Shown here: one piece after another, positions 1-12,100 of the stretch | Numbering within the stretch: the first letter of the stretch is position 1 | Layout of the letters: every line of letters begins with the position of its first letter | Source of the DNA: Pomphorhynchus laevis | Taxonomy: Eukaryota > Acanthocephala > Palaeacanthocephala > Echinorhynchida > Pomphorhynchidae | Length of the DNA stretch: 64,000 bases | Assembly: GCA_012934845.2 (NCBI GenBank) | Contig: WNNJ02001540.1 | Span: forward strand, 100,936 to 164,935 | Direction of reading: 5' to 3' | The notes under the pieces: generated by a model | Seen by the model: only the letters and a program-made list of their open reading frames with translations | What the model was told of the DNA's origin: nothing | The model's database searches: none | Program-made: the position numbers and the translations under genes

Positions 1-102
1 TTCTATCTTAATGTTCAATATAAATAATAAAGGTTGTATCGAGAAAATGACAAACTAATTGAAATTAAATGATTAGCGATGATATAAGATAAAGTCATAT
101 AG

Positions 103-775
103 CGAATCAAATCAGCTAACTGAGTAACGTATTTAATATAATTATAAAATTGAAAGAAAAAAAAATTAAAAAATATAATGATAAATATAAACAATTTATA
201 TATTAATATAAATAACATAATAATGCTAAAACTAAGTAACACTTAATAAAGTTTGAGAAATTTAATACGATGTAGTGCGATTTAAAAGTTTTAGATTTAG
301 TAGCAATAGTTTGTCACATTTTAGAAGATAAATTATTTATTTAGAAGGCTATATTTCGATGACTACCGTTACTACCATAATGCATCTAGACTTGTATGTC
401 TAAAGCCCTGATGGCATATATGTATATAATTATAAGATTTTATACAATTTAGTATTATAGCAAAACTGTATAAGACATTGTATTATGGCACTGAGATTAC
501 GCCCATCATGTTGCCCGTTATTGAACTCTAGAGAATTTAATTGAAAAAATTTAAAAATTTATAATTAAATAATTATAAATAATAAATAATTGTTATATAG
601 GATTTTATATAATTTATATCAAATTAAAATAATAAATTATAATTTAAACAAAATTCAAAATTAGCTATAATTTTGTTAAATTTAAAGTTGAAATTTAAAA
701 TAAAAGTCATTTTTTATGAATTGACTAATAAATAACAGGCGATGGATGAGAATAAGGATTAGTGGTCATCAAAAA
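103..775 (-). mobile_element. Penelope-like element terminal module, copy 1 (diverged)
   Basis: Read on the minus strand, this is a degraded copy of the module that ends the Penelope-like family elsewhere in the window. The terminal motif ACTCAGTTAGCTGATTTG lies near 105-125. The inner part at about 715-770 matches the reverse complement of the block holding CCTCTAATCCTTATTC and TTATTAGTCAATTCAT. The stretch between is very AT-rich and only loosely alignable. No RT coding sequence is attached here. The assignment rests on the two matching ends. Confidence 0.6.
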
Positions 776-844
776 CCATTATATTTAAAAAAGCATTTAG
801 TTATTTATGTAAAAATAATGATGTCATCAATTGATAATATTTAC

Positions 845-1001
845 CATCGAGATAATATTTTTTAAAATTGGAACCGTAATTGTTTAGTTGGTTTAAAGCA
901 ATTGACGATACGATTTTTTGCTCGCATTGCGAAAGTGATTGTATGGACACTTTATTAATCTTTAAGTAACTTCCATTTTTTGTCATCCATACACCGTTTC
1001 C
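845..1001 (-). CDS. Exon-like open segment, unidentified host gene
   Basis: On the minus strand an acceptor-like TTTACATTTAG precedes an open frame of 52 codons that ends at a donor-like GTAAATATT. The predicted peptide begins GNGVWMTKNGSYLKI, continues with NKVSIQSLSQCEQ, and ends near NNYGSNFKKYYLD. It is less AT-biased than its surroundings and lies between two Penelope-like modules. The pattern W-x(4)-G-x-Y-L-x-I-x-K-V followed by SLS-x-x-E recalls linker sequence ahead of some RhoGAP domains, but I could not confirm that. No neighbouring exon was found. The segment may be real, or it may be chance. Confidence 0.35.
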
Positions 1002-1204
1002 CTAAATGTAAATTAATAAAATAACGAGTCAATTTAATTTCAAGTTTACAATTAAAGTAAAAGTTATTATTTCTAAATATGAAAAATAAATAAATTTGAT
1101 AAATAAATAAAATATGAAATAAAAATTTCAAAAAACATTACATTTCTGCATTTAATAACATTCATTGCATTAAATAATTAAAATAACATTAAATTGACAT
1201 TTAA

Positions 1205-1490
1205 TGAAATAAGATCAGCTGACTAAGTAAACGTATTTTATATTATTTATAAATAATCAAATTTAAATAATTAAATTATAAATAATTGTTATAAATGAAA
1301 AAAAGAAATTGAAAATAAAATTCAAGTTTTATGAATTTAATAATAAATAACATACGATGCATCAGAATAAGGATTAGAGGTTATCAGAAGGAAATGCTAT
1401 ATAATTAGGTTTCAGACCCTATTCCTCGACCCAACATAGCAGCGGGGCCAAACACGTGCTAATGACGTATTTCCTCTGATTAAATTTAAT
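1205..1490 (-). mobile_element. Penelope-like element terminal module, copy 2
   Basis: This is a clear minus-strand copy. Its reverse complement carries, in order, the hairpin segment around CATTAGCACGTG, TTTGGCCCCGCTGCTATG, CTGAAACC, TCCTTCTGATAACCTCTAAT, TTATTCTGATGCATCG and the AT-rich tail ending in the TCAGCTGACT motif at about 1214-1224. It differs from the 13441-13800 copy by many single changes but keeps the paired segments recognisable. Confidence 0.75.
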
Positions 1491-1647
1491 ACAAGAATAT
1501 TTGTATTATTAATTTATAAAACTATTTTAAATATTTTTAATCATTTTCTGTTTGATTGAATTATTATAGTAACACAGTTTTAAAGGTACCTATTAAATTA
1601 TTTATTAGATTCTGATCTGGTTGAATAATTGATACATGTGTGCGAAG

Positions 1648-1720
1648 TGTCCAGCATACAGTCTGTTCAGCCTACAGTGTGTCCAGCCTACAGTGCGTCC
1701 AGATACAGTCTCCAGCCTAG
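1648..1720. repeat. Short tandem repeat, GTCCAGCCTACAGT units
   Basis: About four imperfect head-to-tail units of roughly 14-16 bp with the core TCCAGCCTACAGT lie just before the LINE relic that starts near 1730. The unit is not AT-rich, unlike the flanks. It could be part of the LINE 5' untranslated region. Confidence 0.55.
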
Positions 1721-1729
1721 TTTGTGACC

Positions 1730-4700
1730 TAGTTAAAGGTGACGAGTTAAGATTGTTCCGAAGTTTTTGACAAAACTTGGCATCCCTTACGTGAAAACAC
1801 TAGCCATTATTATACTTCATGGAATACGGACTGACGTACCAAGATGTCTCTTAATTACACTGAGTGATGAGAACGCTGCTCATGCAATAAAGAATGCTTA
1901 TAGGCTTGACTTTCTTATTTGTCTACATAACTCTTGATAAGTCTAAGGTGGAACGTGAGGCACATTCAATCTCACTTGAGAAGCTTCGAGAAATGCGACG
2001 AAAGTTGTGGGCCAAAGTATCAGTCCTTGACACGAAACAGCCTCGAGGCAATTAGTAGGTCTCAAGTCTAGCTTCAAAACGAGCGCACCGTTATTTCACT
2101 GGTTCCTGCTCATAATGCTGCAGTATCTACCTTATAGCAACGAGCAACTAAACGCGTTCATAATGTGTCACTTCATAACACCGATACATCCCACACATCC
2201 TTAACTGCGGGGCCAACCTTATCACCTATTAATGCTGGAACTGCTATCTTAACCAGATCATCTATCATTCGCCTAGGCCTTCTCAATTGTCAATCATTAC
2301 ACTCAAAGATCGACTCGATTCTCCACGCAATTCACGAATTCAATCTTGATATCCTCTGCCTCAGTGAAACCTGACATCGAAATGATGATGATATTTATTC
2401 ATGACATTAATACGTAGATGTCATTCGTCGTCTACGTATTAATGGTTACTCTGTCACTTCGTAACTCCAGCCACGACCATTTAGTTCGTCATGGCGGCCT
2501 AATCATTTTGACCTAATCGGCTATCACTTTTAACCCTATTAGCTCCTCTCGTCTTTCAGACACAACCTTCAAACTATTCCGTTTTGCCATCTCACTTTCA
2601 TCGCTCTCTTTCCACTTATCTTTGATTTACCGTCTAGAATCCGCTCCACCACCTTCCATTTTATTTATAGAGCTCTATAACCTTTTATCATATATCTCCT
2701 CCCTAACTATTCCCACTTTTGTAATCAGTTATTTTAATGTCCGTCTAGGAAGGTAGCAACATTAAACATCCCCGTAAATTGGCATCAATCTTTCACACCT
2801 ACGAGTATTCAATCATTCCTTCTGAACCTATTCATAAATTGAGTGGCTTTCTAGACTATGTTTGCATATCCAAATCCTCCCAGCATCCTTACTCTTGTCT
2901 CGTCAGCGAAACAGAAATCTCTGAACACTACATAAGTCTCAATTAGAATTAATCTACACCAGGACGACAAATCTCATAGGGGAGTCACTTTTTGCCCGTG
3001 GTTTTCTTTGCAGCTTGCAGATTTCACTTCTGAACTAGCTTTTTCTGCACTATCCACTTGCCTGTCCTCGCTTCCACCTGATGTCCTTGCCTACCTTTAC
3101 TACTCTTAAGTTTCTTCTATCGTCGATTGTATTCTCCCACTCCATAGAATGTCGCTCATTCAACCGTGATCTCCGTCGCCTACATAGGACGTGTAAGCAT
3201 ATTATTTATCACAACACTATCATTCTATTTCCATCCACGGTCAATTGCTTAACAAACGCCGTCATTATCGTTCATTTCTTCATACTAAAGCTACACTTAT
3301 TTGAAGTAATCAACTATCATCTACTACTGATCGGTCGCGCTGGAAAGTATTAAATCGACTCCTTCCGCATGCCTCTACTTTGTCCGTTTGCTCAATCGAT
3401 CCTTTAATCGTCACTAGTTATCTCGGATTTAAACTTGACAATGTATGTCTTACTTTTCCAAATCGTGGTTACTCTTCAGTCATTGTCACATCATGCCTTC
3501 CTGGACGTTTCCACCTAACGCCTTGTCTTCTATGAAATTATCGTACTGATATCTCGACTCCCCGATTTTTCATCTCCTCATTATCCTTTACCAAAAGCTG
3601 CCCTTAAATTTATTACAATCGCACTAATATCTTTTTTCTGTAAACTATTTAATTCGTATATTCGACTAAAGATCTTCCCCGCTGCATGGAAAGCTGCCAC
3701 TATCTATGCGCTGCTAAAATTCCAATCCATTGACCCTAATCTTCAATCGTCTTACCGTCCTATCTCACTACTTCCCACTTTTCGAAACTCTTTGAAAGAT
3801 TCATTTTTCGCCAAGTCACGTCCTACCTAAATTCGTAAACCTTCTTACTTAATATCAAGCTGCATACCGTAAAAACAGCCTCACTGAAACTGCTTATTAC
3901 AAGGCAATCGGTGATCTTCTCTTGACTCGCAATCAACGTGTTAACTTCCCTGGCCATTTCGCTTGTTTTAAAATATTTCGCTGATTTTTGACATTGTAGA
4001 TTGCTCTATTCTCCTTCACCTCTTTCGACATCGTTATGGCTTCTCAATCATTACTCTTAAATAGTTCTCGTTATATCTTACTGGCCGCCCTGTCAGTGTA
4101 TAATCCGATAATGCAGTGAGTGCATCGTTCGCTATACCCCGTCTTGTCCCGCAAGGTTTAGTACTCGGTCCTATATTGTTCACCATTCTTCTTGGAGATA
4201 ACAGTCCACTTTGCTTAGCATTCAAATGTTATGTCATGCAATATGCAGATGACATCTTTATTGTTTCGTCCAAACCCAAGTCATCTTGCCTCGGCTTCAT
4301 TCTGTCTAGAATTCCTATCTCACAATATTTCATCCATTAGAATGGTGGTAAATCCCATGAAATCTGGTGTTCTTCGGATGCAGATTCAATCTTATGATTG
4401 AATCTATGCAGATTCAATGTACCCTTCCCGTATGCAGATTCAATCTTATCCTGCTCTCTGTTTCAATGACCATCGCCTCCCCTGCGTGGATTCGCTAACA
4501 TTTCTCGGAGTAATTATAGACTCCCCTCTCGTTCTCATCATGTGCACTAAATAGCTTCGTTCATGTTATCCTATTCTCGGTGACATACGTCGCATTCGAA
4601 AGACCACCAATTTTTCCATTTTCAGTAAAAATGCCCTTCCTCCTGCATTATCGTCTTGACTATCGCTTCTCACTTTTCTAAAACTCCCCATCTTGTGTTA

Positions 4701-5225
4701 CTGCTCATCTGTATAGCTTTCTCCGTACTGCAACATGCATACTTCTTCTTCGACGGCGTTTTGATCCAATCTCCTATTTACTTATCAACCTTCATTGGCT
4801 CGATGTACAGAATCGGATTTTATAATACTCCGTCGTTCTCGCTTTTGTTTATTTTATGATCCTTTTCCGTATTTTCACAAAGAATTGTACGGTGGTGAAT
4901 ATTTGTCCACAAGAGCACTTCGCTCAAACAATCAGTTCCTGCTACACGTTCCTAGTCATCGGCCGAACTATGGCCTGCGTTTCTGTCTCATTTCTATGCT
5001 TCTCATTTGGAATTCTCTTCTTCCTAAACTTCGTTGTCCGCCTAACCTCACTACCTTTAAATCCATGCTTCACACCTTTCTACTGAATAACCAGGACCCG
5101 CAGTTAAGCTAGCAATGAGATTAAAAATTTTCATCGTTTCTTAGTATAGACTTCAGTCACATTATTTTTTGTTTATTTCATTGTAAACGGCCTGTCGGCA
5201 TGAGCCACTTAAAAAATAATTAAAT
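1730..5225 (+). mobile_element. Old CR1/L2-like LINE relic
   Basis: The order of motifs is that of a non-LTR retrotransposon. The start of an apurinic endonuclease is at about 2275 (GLLNCQSLHSKIDSI, then DILCLSET). RT fragments follow: YRPISLLPT near 3755, LTGRPVSV near 4080, PQGLVLGPILFTI near 4150 and YADDIFIV near 4240. The C-terminal block at 4795-5112 ends with VPSHRPNYGLRF, LLIWNSLLPKLR and FKSMLHTFLL, typical of CR1/L2 proteins. A short 3' untranslated region holds GTAAACGGCCTGTCGGCATG and ends in an AT-rich tail near 5225. Stops and frameshifts are dense, so this is an ancient dead copy. Partial tandem repeats of TGCAGATTCAATCTTAT lie at about 4378-4455. The region 1730-2160 may be decayed ORF1 and 5' UTR. 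Confidence 0.8.
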
Positions 5226-5880
5226 CTATCTATTTAGATGATTTTGAGGAAAGTCAATATCATCACATATTAAAGCAATTCTTAAAATTTCATTATTTAA
5301 TGTATTATAATTAATATTATTTGGTACACATGAATGCTCATGCAAAAATATATTTCTTGTAAATTTAAATATGTCATCTTTACGATATAAATTAATAGTA
5401 GTTTCAATACATGTTAAATTAATAGTAGTTTCAATACATGTTAATTTTATGTTCATATCCTGATATTATGATAGATACCTTCTTTATCATTATTATTGGT
5501 TTTATTAAGAATGAGGCTACCTGGATAAATTTGTTTGCTTATTGAATAAAATTGCTAAAATTAAATACACATATATCATCAATATATCGAAACAAATATT
5601 TCATATCTTTATATAATTTAGATTTATTTTTTAAACAGTTATAAACAAATTCATATTCTATAAAACTTAAAAATAAGTCAGCTATAATTGCGCTACCATT
5701 ACCTCTCATTGGAACACCTTTAAATTTTCTAAAAATAGATATCTTTACTTTTAAAAAAATTTGATTCATTAAAATACTTAAGGCTTTATTAATTCAATTT
5801 TATCCACATATTTATATTTACTTGATGGTTTAATTTTTGTTAAATGTGCGTTATAGTTATAACATATATATGTTAAAATC
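5226..5880 (-). mobile_element. Penelope-like RT fragment, inverted relative to the adjacent end module
   Basis: Read on the minus strand from 5880, the peptide shows YICYN.NAHLTKIKPSSK, then FKGVPMRGNGSAIIADLF, FIEYEF, FRYIDDICVFN and a C-terminal portion LYRKDDIFKFTRNIF, HEHSCVP, NDIDFPQNHL. The G-V-P-M-G-G-N-S-x-x-I-A-D-L-F block (RT motif 4-like) and YIDD (catalytic YxDD) are those of Penelope-like RTs. The partly duplicated Met-Asn-Ile-Lys segment near 5390-5455 is a small internal repeat. The fragment meets a plus-oriented tail head to head at about 5880. Confidence 0.8.
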
Positions 5881-6280
5881 ATTAGCGAAAAGTTTTATGG
5901 ATGAATAATAAATAATATACTTTGTATTAGAATAAGATACTAGATAGTTTTATCAAAGGAAATACATCATTAGCATGTATTTGGCCCCGCTGCTATGTTG
6001 AGTAGAGGAGTTAGGGGCCGAAACCTGATAGCATAGCAGTTCCCTCCTGATGACCTCTAATTCTTATTCTGATACAACGACTGTAATTTATTAGTCAATT
6101 CATAAACATGACTTTTATTTTAAATTACAATGTTTTATTTTAACTTGATTTAAATTATAAAAAATCTTAAAACAATTATTTATTTTATTATTTAATTATT
6201 AAATTTTGATTTAGCATTAATATGTTTTGTTTATTTTATAATTATATAAAATACGTAGACTCAGTTAGCTGATTTGATGG
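5881..6280 (+). mobile_element. Penelope-like 3' end with terminal module, copy 3
   Basis: The segment begins with the last codons of the RT frame (ISEKFYG-like) and continues into the terminal module: hairpin AAATACAT...ATGTATTT, GGCCCCGCTGCTATG, GGGGCCGAAACCTGATAGCATAGCAG, CTCCTGATGACCTCTAATTC, TTATTAGTCAATTCAT and the end motif TACGTAGACTCAGTTAGCTGAT at about 6252-6274. It is close to identical with the 13441-13800 copy across the structured part, which suggests recent activity or conservation. Confidence 0.85.
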
Positions 6281-6299
6281 TATATAATATATTAATTAG

Positions 6300-6535
6300 T
6301 TTACAAAAATTCAGAGTTATTAAGAGTTTAATTATTAACATTAAATTAACATTAACTAAAACTACTATTAATTTATATCGTAAAGATGACATATTTAAAT
6401 TTACAAGAAACATATTTTTGCATGAGCATTCATGCATACCATATAATATAAAATATAATACATTAAATAAAGAAATTTTAAGATTTGCAACAATATGTAA
6501 TGATATAAATTTTCTATATATAATGAAATAAAATG
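6300..6535 (+). mobile_element. Penelope-like RT C-terminal fragment
   Basis: The open frame encodes NIKLTLTKTTINLYRKDD, FTRNIFLHEHSCIPYN, YNTLNKEIL and ICNDINF, matching the RT C-terminal (thumb) portion of the other copies. It is cut off after NDI, where a short AT-rich sequence partly repeats itself (6500-6560). Confidence 0.7.
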
Positions 6536-6914
6536 ATATTAATTTTCTATATATGTAAAATTTAATAAAATTTCATTAAAATAAATTAAATTTATTTTAA
6601 TGAATAAAATATTATTAAACAAATATTATCAAACAAAAATACTAAAATATAAATCAACACAATAATATTAAAAAAAATTAAAATCTTAAGAGAAAACTTT
6701 TTTGGATGGATAATAAATTTTTTAATCGATCATAGATTAAAAATATATTATAAATAATGTAGTTTCTTATTTTTAAAAATCATATAAAATTTATAATTAA
6801 TTTATATAATAAATTAATTTGATAACCACGCTTAAGCCCTACTATTTAAGAACCCTCGAGGATGCATTTCCAGTTTGTACGAGCTTGTACGACCTACCGC
6901 TATGCTGGTAGAGA

Positions 6915-7295
6915 TACCGTAAAGATGACATATTTAAATTTACAAGAAACATATTTTTGCATGAGCATTCATGCATACCATATAATATAAAATATAATAC
7001 ATTAAATAATGAAATTTTAAGAATTGCAACAATATGTAATGATATTGGCTTTCTTCAAAATCATTTAAATAATTTAATAGATACATATTTTAAACTAGGT
7101 TACTATAAAAATAACATCAAGCAGAAAATAGTAAAATATATAAATCAACACAATAATATAAATAATAAATTTAAACTCTTAAGTTGCAAATTTTTATGGA
7201 TTGATAATAAATAATATACTTGGTATTAGAATAAGATACCATAGAGGCAAATTTAATCAGAGGAAATGCATCATTAGCATGTATTAGTGAGCACA
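6915..7295 (+). mobile_element. Penelope-like RT 3' fragment with start of terminal module
   Basis: The RT C-terminal sequence runs from YRKDDIFKFTRN through HEHSCIPYN, ILRIATICNDIGFLQNHL, TYFKLGYYKNNIKQKIV to KLLSCKFLWIDNK. It passes directly into the module (ATACTTGGTATTAGAATAAG, then AGGAAATGCATCATTAGCAT). The module stops abruptly at about 7290, where a second, longer RT fragment begins in the same direction, giving a head-to-tail tandem. Confidence 0.8.
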
Positions 7296-7740
7296 TTTAT
7301 CCAGAAAGCCTTATTCTTAACAAAACCAATATTAATGGTAAAGAAGGTGTATATCTAGATATGAACATTAAATCAACATTAACTAAAACTACTTTTAATT
7401 TATATCGTAAAGATGACGTATTTAAATTTATAAGAAACATATTTTTGCATGAGCATTCATGCATACCATATAATATAAAATATAATACATTAAATAATGA
7501 AATTTTAAGAATTGCAACAATATGTAATGATATTGGCTTTCTTCAAAATCATTTAAATAATTTAATAGATACATATTTTAAACTAGGTTACTATAAAAAT
7601 AACATCAAGCAGAAAATAGTAAAATATATAAATCAACACAATAATATTAAAAACAAATTTAAAATCATTAGCGAAAAATTATTATGGTTAATAAAAACAT
7701 ATTATAATAATAACATTTTTATTGTTCTCCTTTTTTAACC
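7296..7740 (+). mobile_element. Penelope-like RT 3' fragment, tandem partner
   Basis: The frame starts with PESLILNKTNING and KEGVYLDMNIK. The second is the 'FLDLDI'-like segment after the catalytic domain in this RT group. It then runs through the same C-terminal portion as the 6915 copy with a handful of substitutions, to KIISEKLLWLIK. A C-terminal GIY-YIG nuclease is not present after the RT here or in any other copy. Confidence 0.8.
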
Positions 7741-7789
7741 AAGTTTGGAGAAGTATAAAATTATTATAAAATATTATTAAAATATTAAA

Positions 7790-7960
7790 TTTACAAAATT
7801 ATACAAATCAACAAAATATTATTAAAAATTTTTTTAAACTATTAAGCGAAAATCATTTTATGAATGAATAATAAATAATATGTTTTGTATTAGACTAAGA
7901 TACTCGATAATCAAATTTCATCATTTGGCTTACTATGATATGTTGTTCAAATATCATAAT
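7790..7960 (+). mobile_element. Decayed Penelope-like RT end and module start
   Basis: Degraded matches to the last RT codons (NQQNIIKNF, LLSENHFMNE-like) are followed by AATAAATAATATGTTTTGTATTAG and the first part of the module. The module then diverges. This would be a third unit of the 6915-7960 tandem. Confidence 0.5.
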
Positions 7961-8339
7961 AGTTTTTCATAGCAAGTGCGTGATAATATTTCTTCTACTT
8001 CTTTGCATCTATTGACCTATGTACTTTGGTTTTCTCGAAGTAATTTGACCTCTGCCAAAAATACAACAACTTTTTATTTGTACGACATTATTTTCTTTTT
8101 ATTAAGCGGTTCATAAAAATATTTAGAAATATCTGCTGAAATCATATATTATTCATTCTTGTTATCTCCTGTTTATTCCGGATTTTATAGGCAGCTCTTA
8201 TGTACCAACCGAAACTTATTTGTATATCTTCACACAGTTCTTATCTAACTATGCAAACTAAGTGGTGAATTTGAATTTGAAATCTTACCCTTAACCATTA
8301 ACAGTGATAAACTATCAGCAAACTTTAAAATTTCGTTCA

Positions 8340-9110
8340 ATAAAAATGAAAGCATCAAAACCTGTTTCTGTCTATATGAATAAAATACTTAAAATAAACA
8401 AAACACACTTTATGTTGTAGGTTAATCGAAATTAATACTGGTATTAAACACTATTTCAGTATTAATTCCACAAAAGGAATAAATTTTAAAAAGTATATAA
8501 AAAAGGGTATAAAAAGCACATTAAATGTGCTTTAATTACTTTAAGTATTTTATTTATATAAACAGAAAGAGGTCTTGGTGCACATATGAACCTAGGTTTT
8601 GATGGATTTTTATGTAATTTTGGATTCCAATATAATATAGGTATAGTTTTATTATCTGATTCAACCCTTATACGCTTTTTATTCAATATTGAACAGTGAA
8701 CACTACTTTTATTAGTTTATCATAATAAAGCTTTTTGCATATGAAGACAAAGTTATTACTAGCTTTATCAATAGTTGTTATTATATAGTTATCCTTTAAT
8801 TTAGTAAATTCTAAATTAAATTTAGAATTTAATCGATATGTTTTGAATACATATATTTTGAATACATATCTTTATCAAATATATAATCTTTCCATATTTT
8901 TAACTAGATGAATATAAGCTTTTGTTATTAATCAGTTTCCTAAAGTAAAAATTTAATTTATTATATAACGACTTTTAAATTTTATTTTTATCATTATTAT
9001 AACCTTCTGATATCATTTTTCTTAATTCACCATTTTCAATTGATTCTATATTATAAGTACATATATCTTCATTTATTTTATCAAAATTAAGACTTTTGCA
9101 ATTCCAATGA
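8340..9110. mobile_element. Two Penelope-like RT pieces facing each other
   Basis: At 8340-8480 a plus-strand piece encodes KPVSVYMNKILK and IEINTGIKHYFSIN-like sequence. At 8486-9110 a minus-strand piece encodes FDKINEDICTYNIESIENG, LRKMISEGYNN, then YWNPKLHKNPSKPRFICA and PLSVYINKILKVIKAHL. The (P)KLHK and PRFI motifs mark the N-terminal fingers of Penelope-type RTs. The same RT region is therefore present twice in opposite orientation, meeting near 8483. Both pieces carry stops. Confidence 0.7.
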
Positions 9111-12100
9111 TTGTGCTATTGGCATCAGGTCTGTGTGAAGTACTAGAATCGGGAATATATTGTACTTCTAATAATCGGGAAGTATGAATACGTAACTGAG
9201 ATTAAACATTTATTGAAACTCGCAAATTAATATACCGACATGTTCAATTTGTCGGGGTTACAAACTATCGTTGAAAAACGGAAAATATGAATGCAAGAAT
9301 AACTGAAAATTCAAAACAATAAAGGTAAATGTAATTTATCGCATTAAGCGAGTGGTTTCATAGCAATATATATTGGTTCACTTTTTTACATTATTTGTCC
9401 ATGATTTATCTATATTAATTAAATATTTGTTTCCTTAATACACACTACTACGCCCTATATCTAAAAGCATTCATATTTTGCTTATAAATTAAAAATAAAT
9501 TATTTATTATAATAAATAATTATAAATTATTTTTATTGTAAAAAGGTAAATATTTTAAGTGAATTATTTTCAGACTATAAATTATTTAAATATGTTTACA
9601 TATATGTATATATAAGCATATATGTTTGATATGTACGTTAGTAGGTTATTTATTATATAATTAATATATAACTTATATATAATTATATAAATATGAGGAA
9701 TTATATTTATATATAATTCTTTATATATAAACATATATGCTTACATGTGTTTTCATCAGTTATTAAATTTCTAATTGTGTTCTTATTCTCCAAATGCAGA
9801 TCATATGTATTTTGCTAACGAAATCATGGCTACTGAACGCTTGTGATTACTTAACGTGACCATTATGACTAGGAGATCATTTAAAAACTTGTAGAAATCC
9901 TAGAAAATTTCAATATAATCAGTCAGTGAAAGACACTTGTGATCACTATTATTTACAAGTACTTTGTAGAGAAGTCATTTGAAGTCTTTTACTTCAGTGT
10001 CTTTCAAATAATAAATTAAGGTCTTTCCGTATTACCAATAGGGAATGTTTATACCCTTATTAGCGAAAAGAAATTTTAGTTACAACCGTGTGCTCCAATT
10101 ATTGATGCATGAATCTAGGCATTTCTCTTAAGTTGTTCAATAGTAATTATTCAGTGAAATTGATAATGCGGCTGATGATTGAAAGGCATTTGCAGGAAAT
10201 ACAATTCCGTTCGAGCTGTTGTTGCACAAGTTGGAATTTAATGCCCATTTAACGGCAAAGTAGTACGAATTTCAATCAAAATTTTATAAAATAATTTTAA
10301 ATTTAAAATGTTAAAGAATTTTATAAAACACGTCTCAATCTTAAATATAAAATTTAGGACTTGAAATATAAAAATAAATATTTTTTGTTGCACAAGTTGC
10401 CATAAATGTATATTAAACTCATCACTTTGAAATGAAGAGTAAATAAATATTTTTTTTAATTAATTCGAGTTAATTAATAATTAATCTATTATGTAAAGAG
10501 CTATTTGTCTATTACGTAAAAATAAAGAGCAGATAAGACAAGTTATGAAGATGTCGTTTAGCATTAAATTTTGATTTATTGTTTTGTGAGATAATGATAT
10601 AACTTGAGTACGAACATCAGCAATAACTGAGTTATTTCCAGTTAAATGATTAGAGATTTGTCAAATATAAATTGCGCGAACGCGGAATCAGATTCATAAG
10701 TAAAAATATTTAATTTTATGTAATTTCATTGCGTTTAACGATTAACATATCAAGAAGTTGATATGTAATGATATTCGATTGTTAGCAATTCGATCAAGAC
10801 TGAAGCAACAAAATTGTTTAATGTAATTATTATTTTATCTTTCAGAGTAATTTAAAATCAAGTAAAAAGGTTCGAATTAAGTAAAATCAAGTAAAGTGAA
10901 AATGTTAATCAAGTAAAAGGTTCTTATGAGGAAATATTTATTTAAAAAGTAAGAAATTATAGATTAGAGTAAAAGTAAATTAAGTTCTAAAACAAATGTC
11001 GTAAATATTACGCGAAACTCTTTATTTTTTGATATTTTTATCGAATTACAATTAGTCAGTATTTAAGTGACTGTACAAGACTTAAAGCGCTGTACCTACA
11101 TGACGCCAATCAACACATTGAGCTGATAAATTGCACGTTTTCTTTCTGATGATGCATCATCGAAATATAAAAATAAATTAATGTTTCATTGATGCGAATC
11201 CAAAATTCAAAATAAAAAGTAAATCTTGCAAATAAAATTAGAATTTTGGAAGCATAAAATTTGTTCATCTCAAGATGAAAAAAATTTTTTCTCTAATATA
11301 ATTATTTCTCTAGTGCAATTATTAAACAAATTTAAACGAAATTAAAATCTGTTGGGCGAAATGAAAATTAAATAAAAACGAAGTAGGTTTCTTTGAAAAA
11401 ACCGCACAATGTCATTGACGGACAAGCATATAAAAATGAGGCGACAAGCATTTTTACGTTAGAACCTTAGCTTTTGACGATGTTATGAACAGTCTCACAA
11501 AGATATACTGTCCGCAGTACAGGATATTAATTTACATCAATATTTTTAATGTTTTTGATGTTTATAAATATGTTTAATATTGATATGGATCAATATTAAT
11601 TCATGATTTAATTCATTCTATTTTTAAGCTCAAATTAAATACCGAATAATTCCGCAATGTATTTTTAAGCTCAAATTAAATACCGAATAATTCCAGTTAC
11701 AGCCAATCGGTTGACAGACAATTTCTTCATCATTTTTATCGGGGTCAACACAAGAACTATTTCCATCCTTCACTAATTGTTGACAGTTCATAATTGCATC
11801 GCCTTTATTGTTCATAATGTGAGACAACCTTTAAGTTTTTTTCTTGCAGGAAAAATTTCTTCGATAATCATTAAAGAGATACTACATATTGAAATCTGAG
11901 ATATAACACAATAAAATGATTTGATAAAATGAATCGCTATTAAACATGATATTGCTTTCTCTATCTCACTATTAAAGTGCCACTCTGCGTGGAATGCTTG
12001 ATCTAGCAGAAAAGAAAAATAAATATTTTTGTTTTAAAACATAAGCAGCAAGACAAATTTGTAAAAATAAAAAATTATACTTTCCATTTGTCTACAACAT

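Noticed and set aside
5226-7740. Telomerase reverse transcriptase
   Set aside because: The YIDD and GVPMGGN motifs and the repeated fragments fit Penelope-like RTs, which are telomerase relatives. No telomerase-specific domain is seen.
9616-9750. AT-rich inverted repeat as an origin or element end
   Set aside because: Made of ATATAT-type sequence; the base composition alone explains it.
11630-11827. Trefoil-like cysteine-rich exon on the minus strand
   Set aside because: Only the C-x(3)-G-C-N-W part resembles a trefoil domain, one cysteine is missing, borders are weak, and a 34-bp duplication overlaps the C-terminal end.
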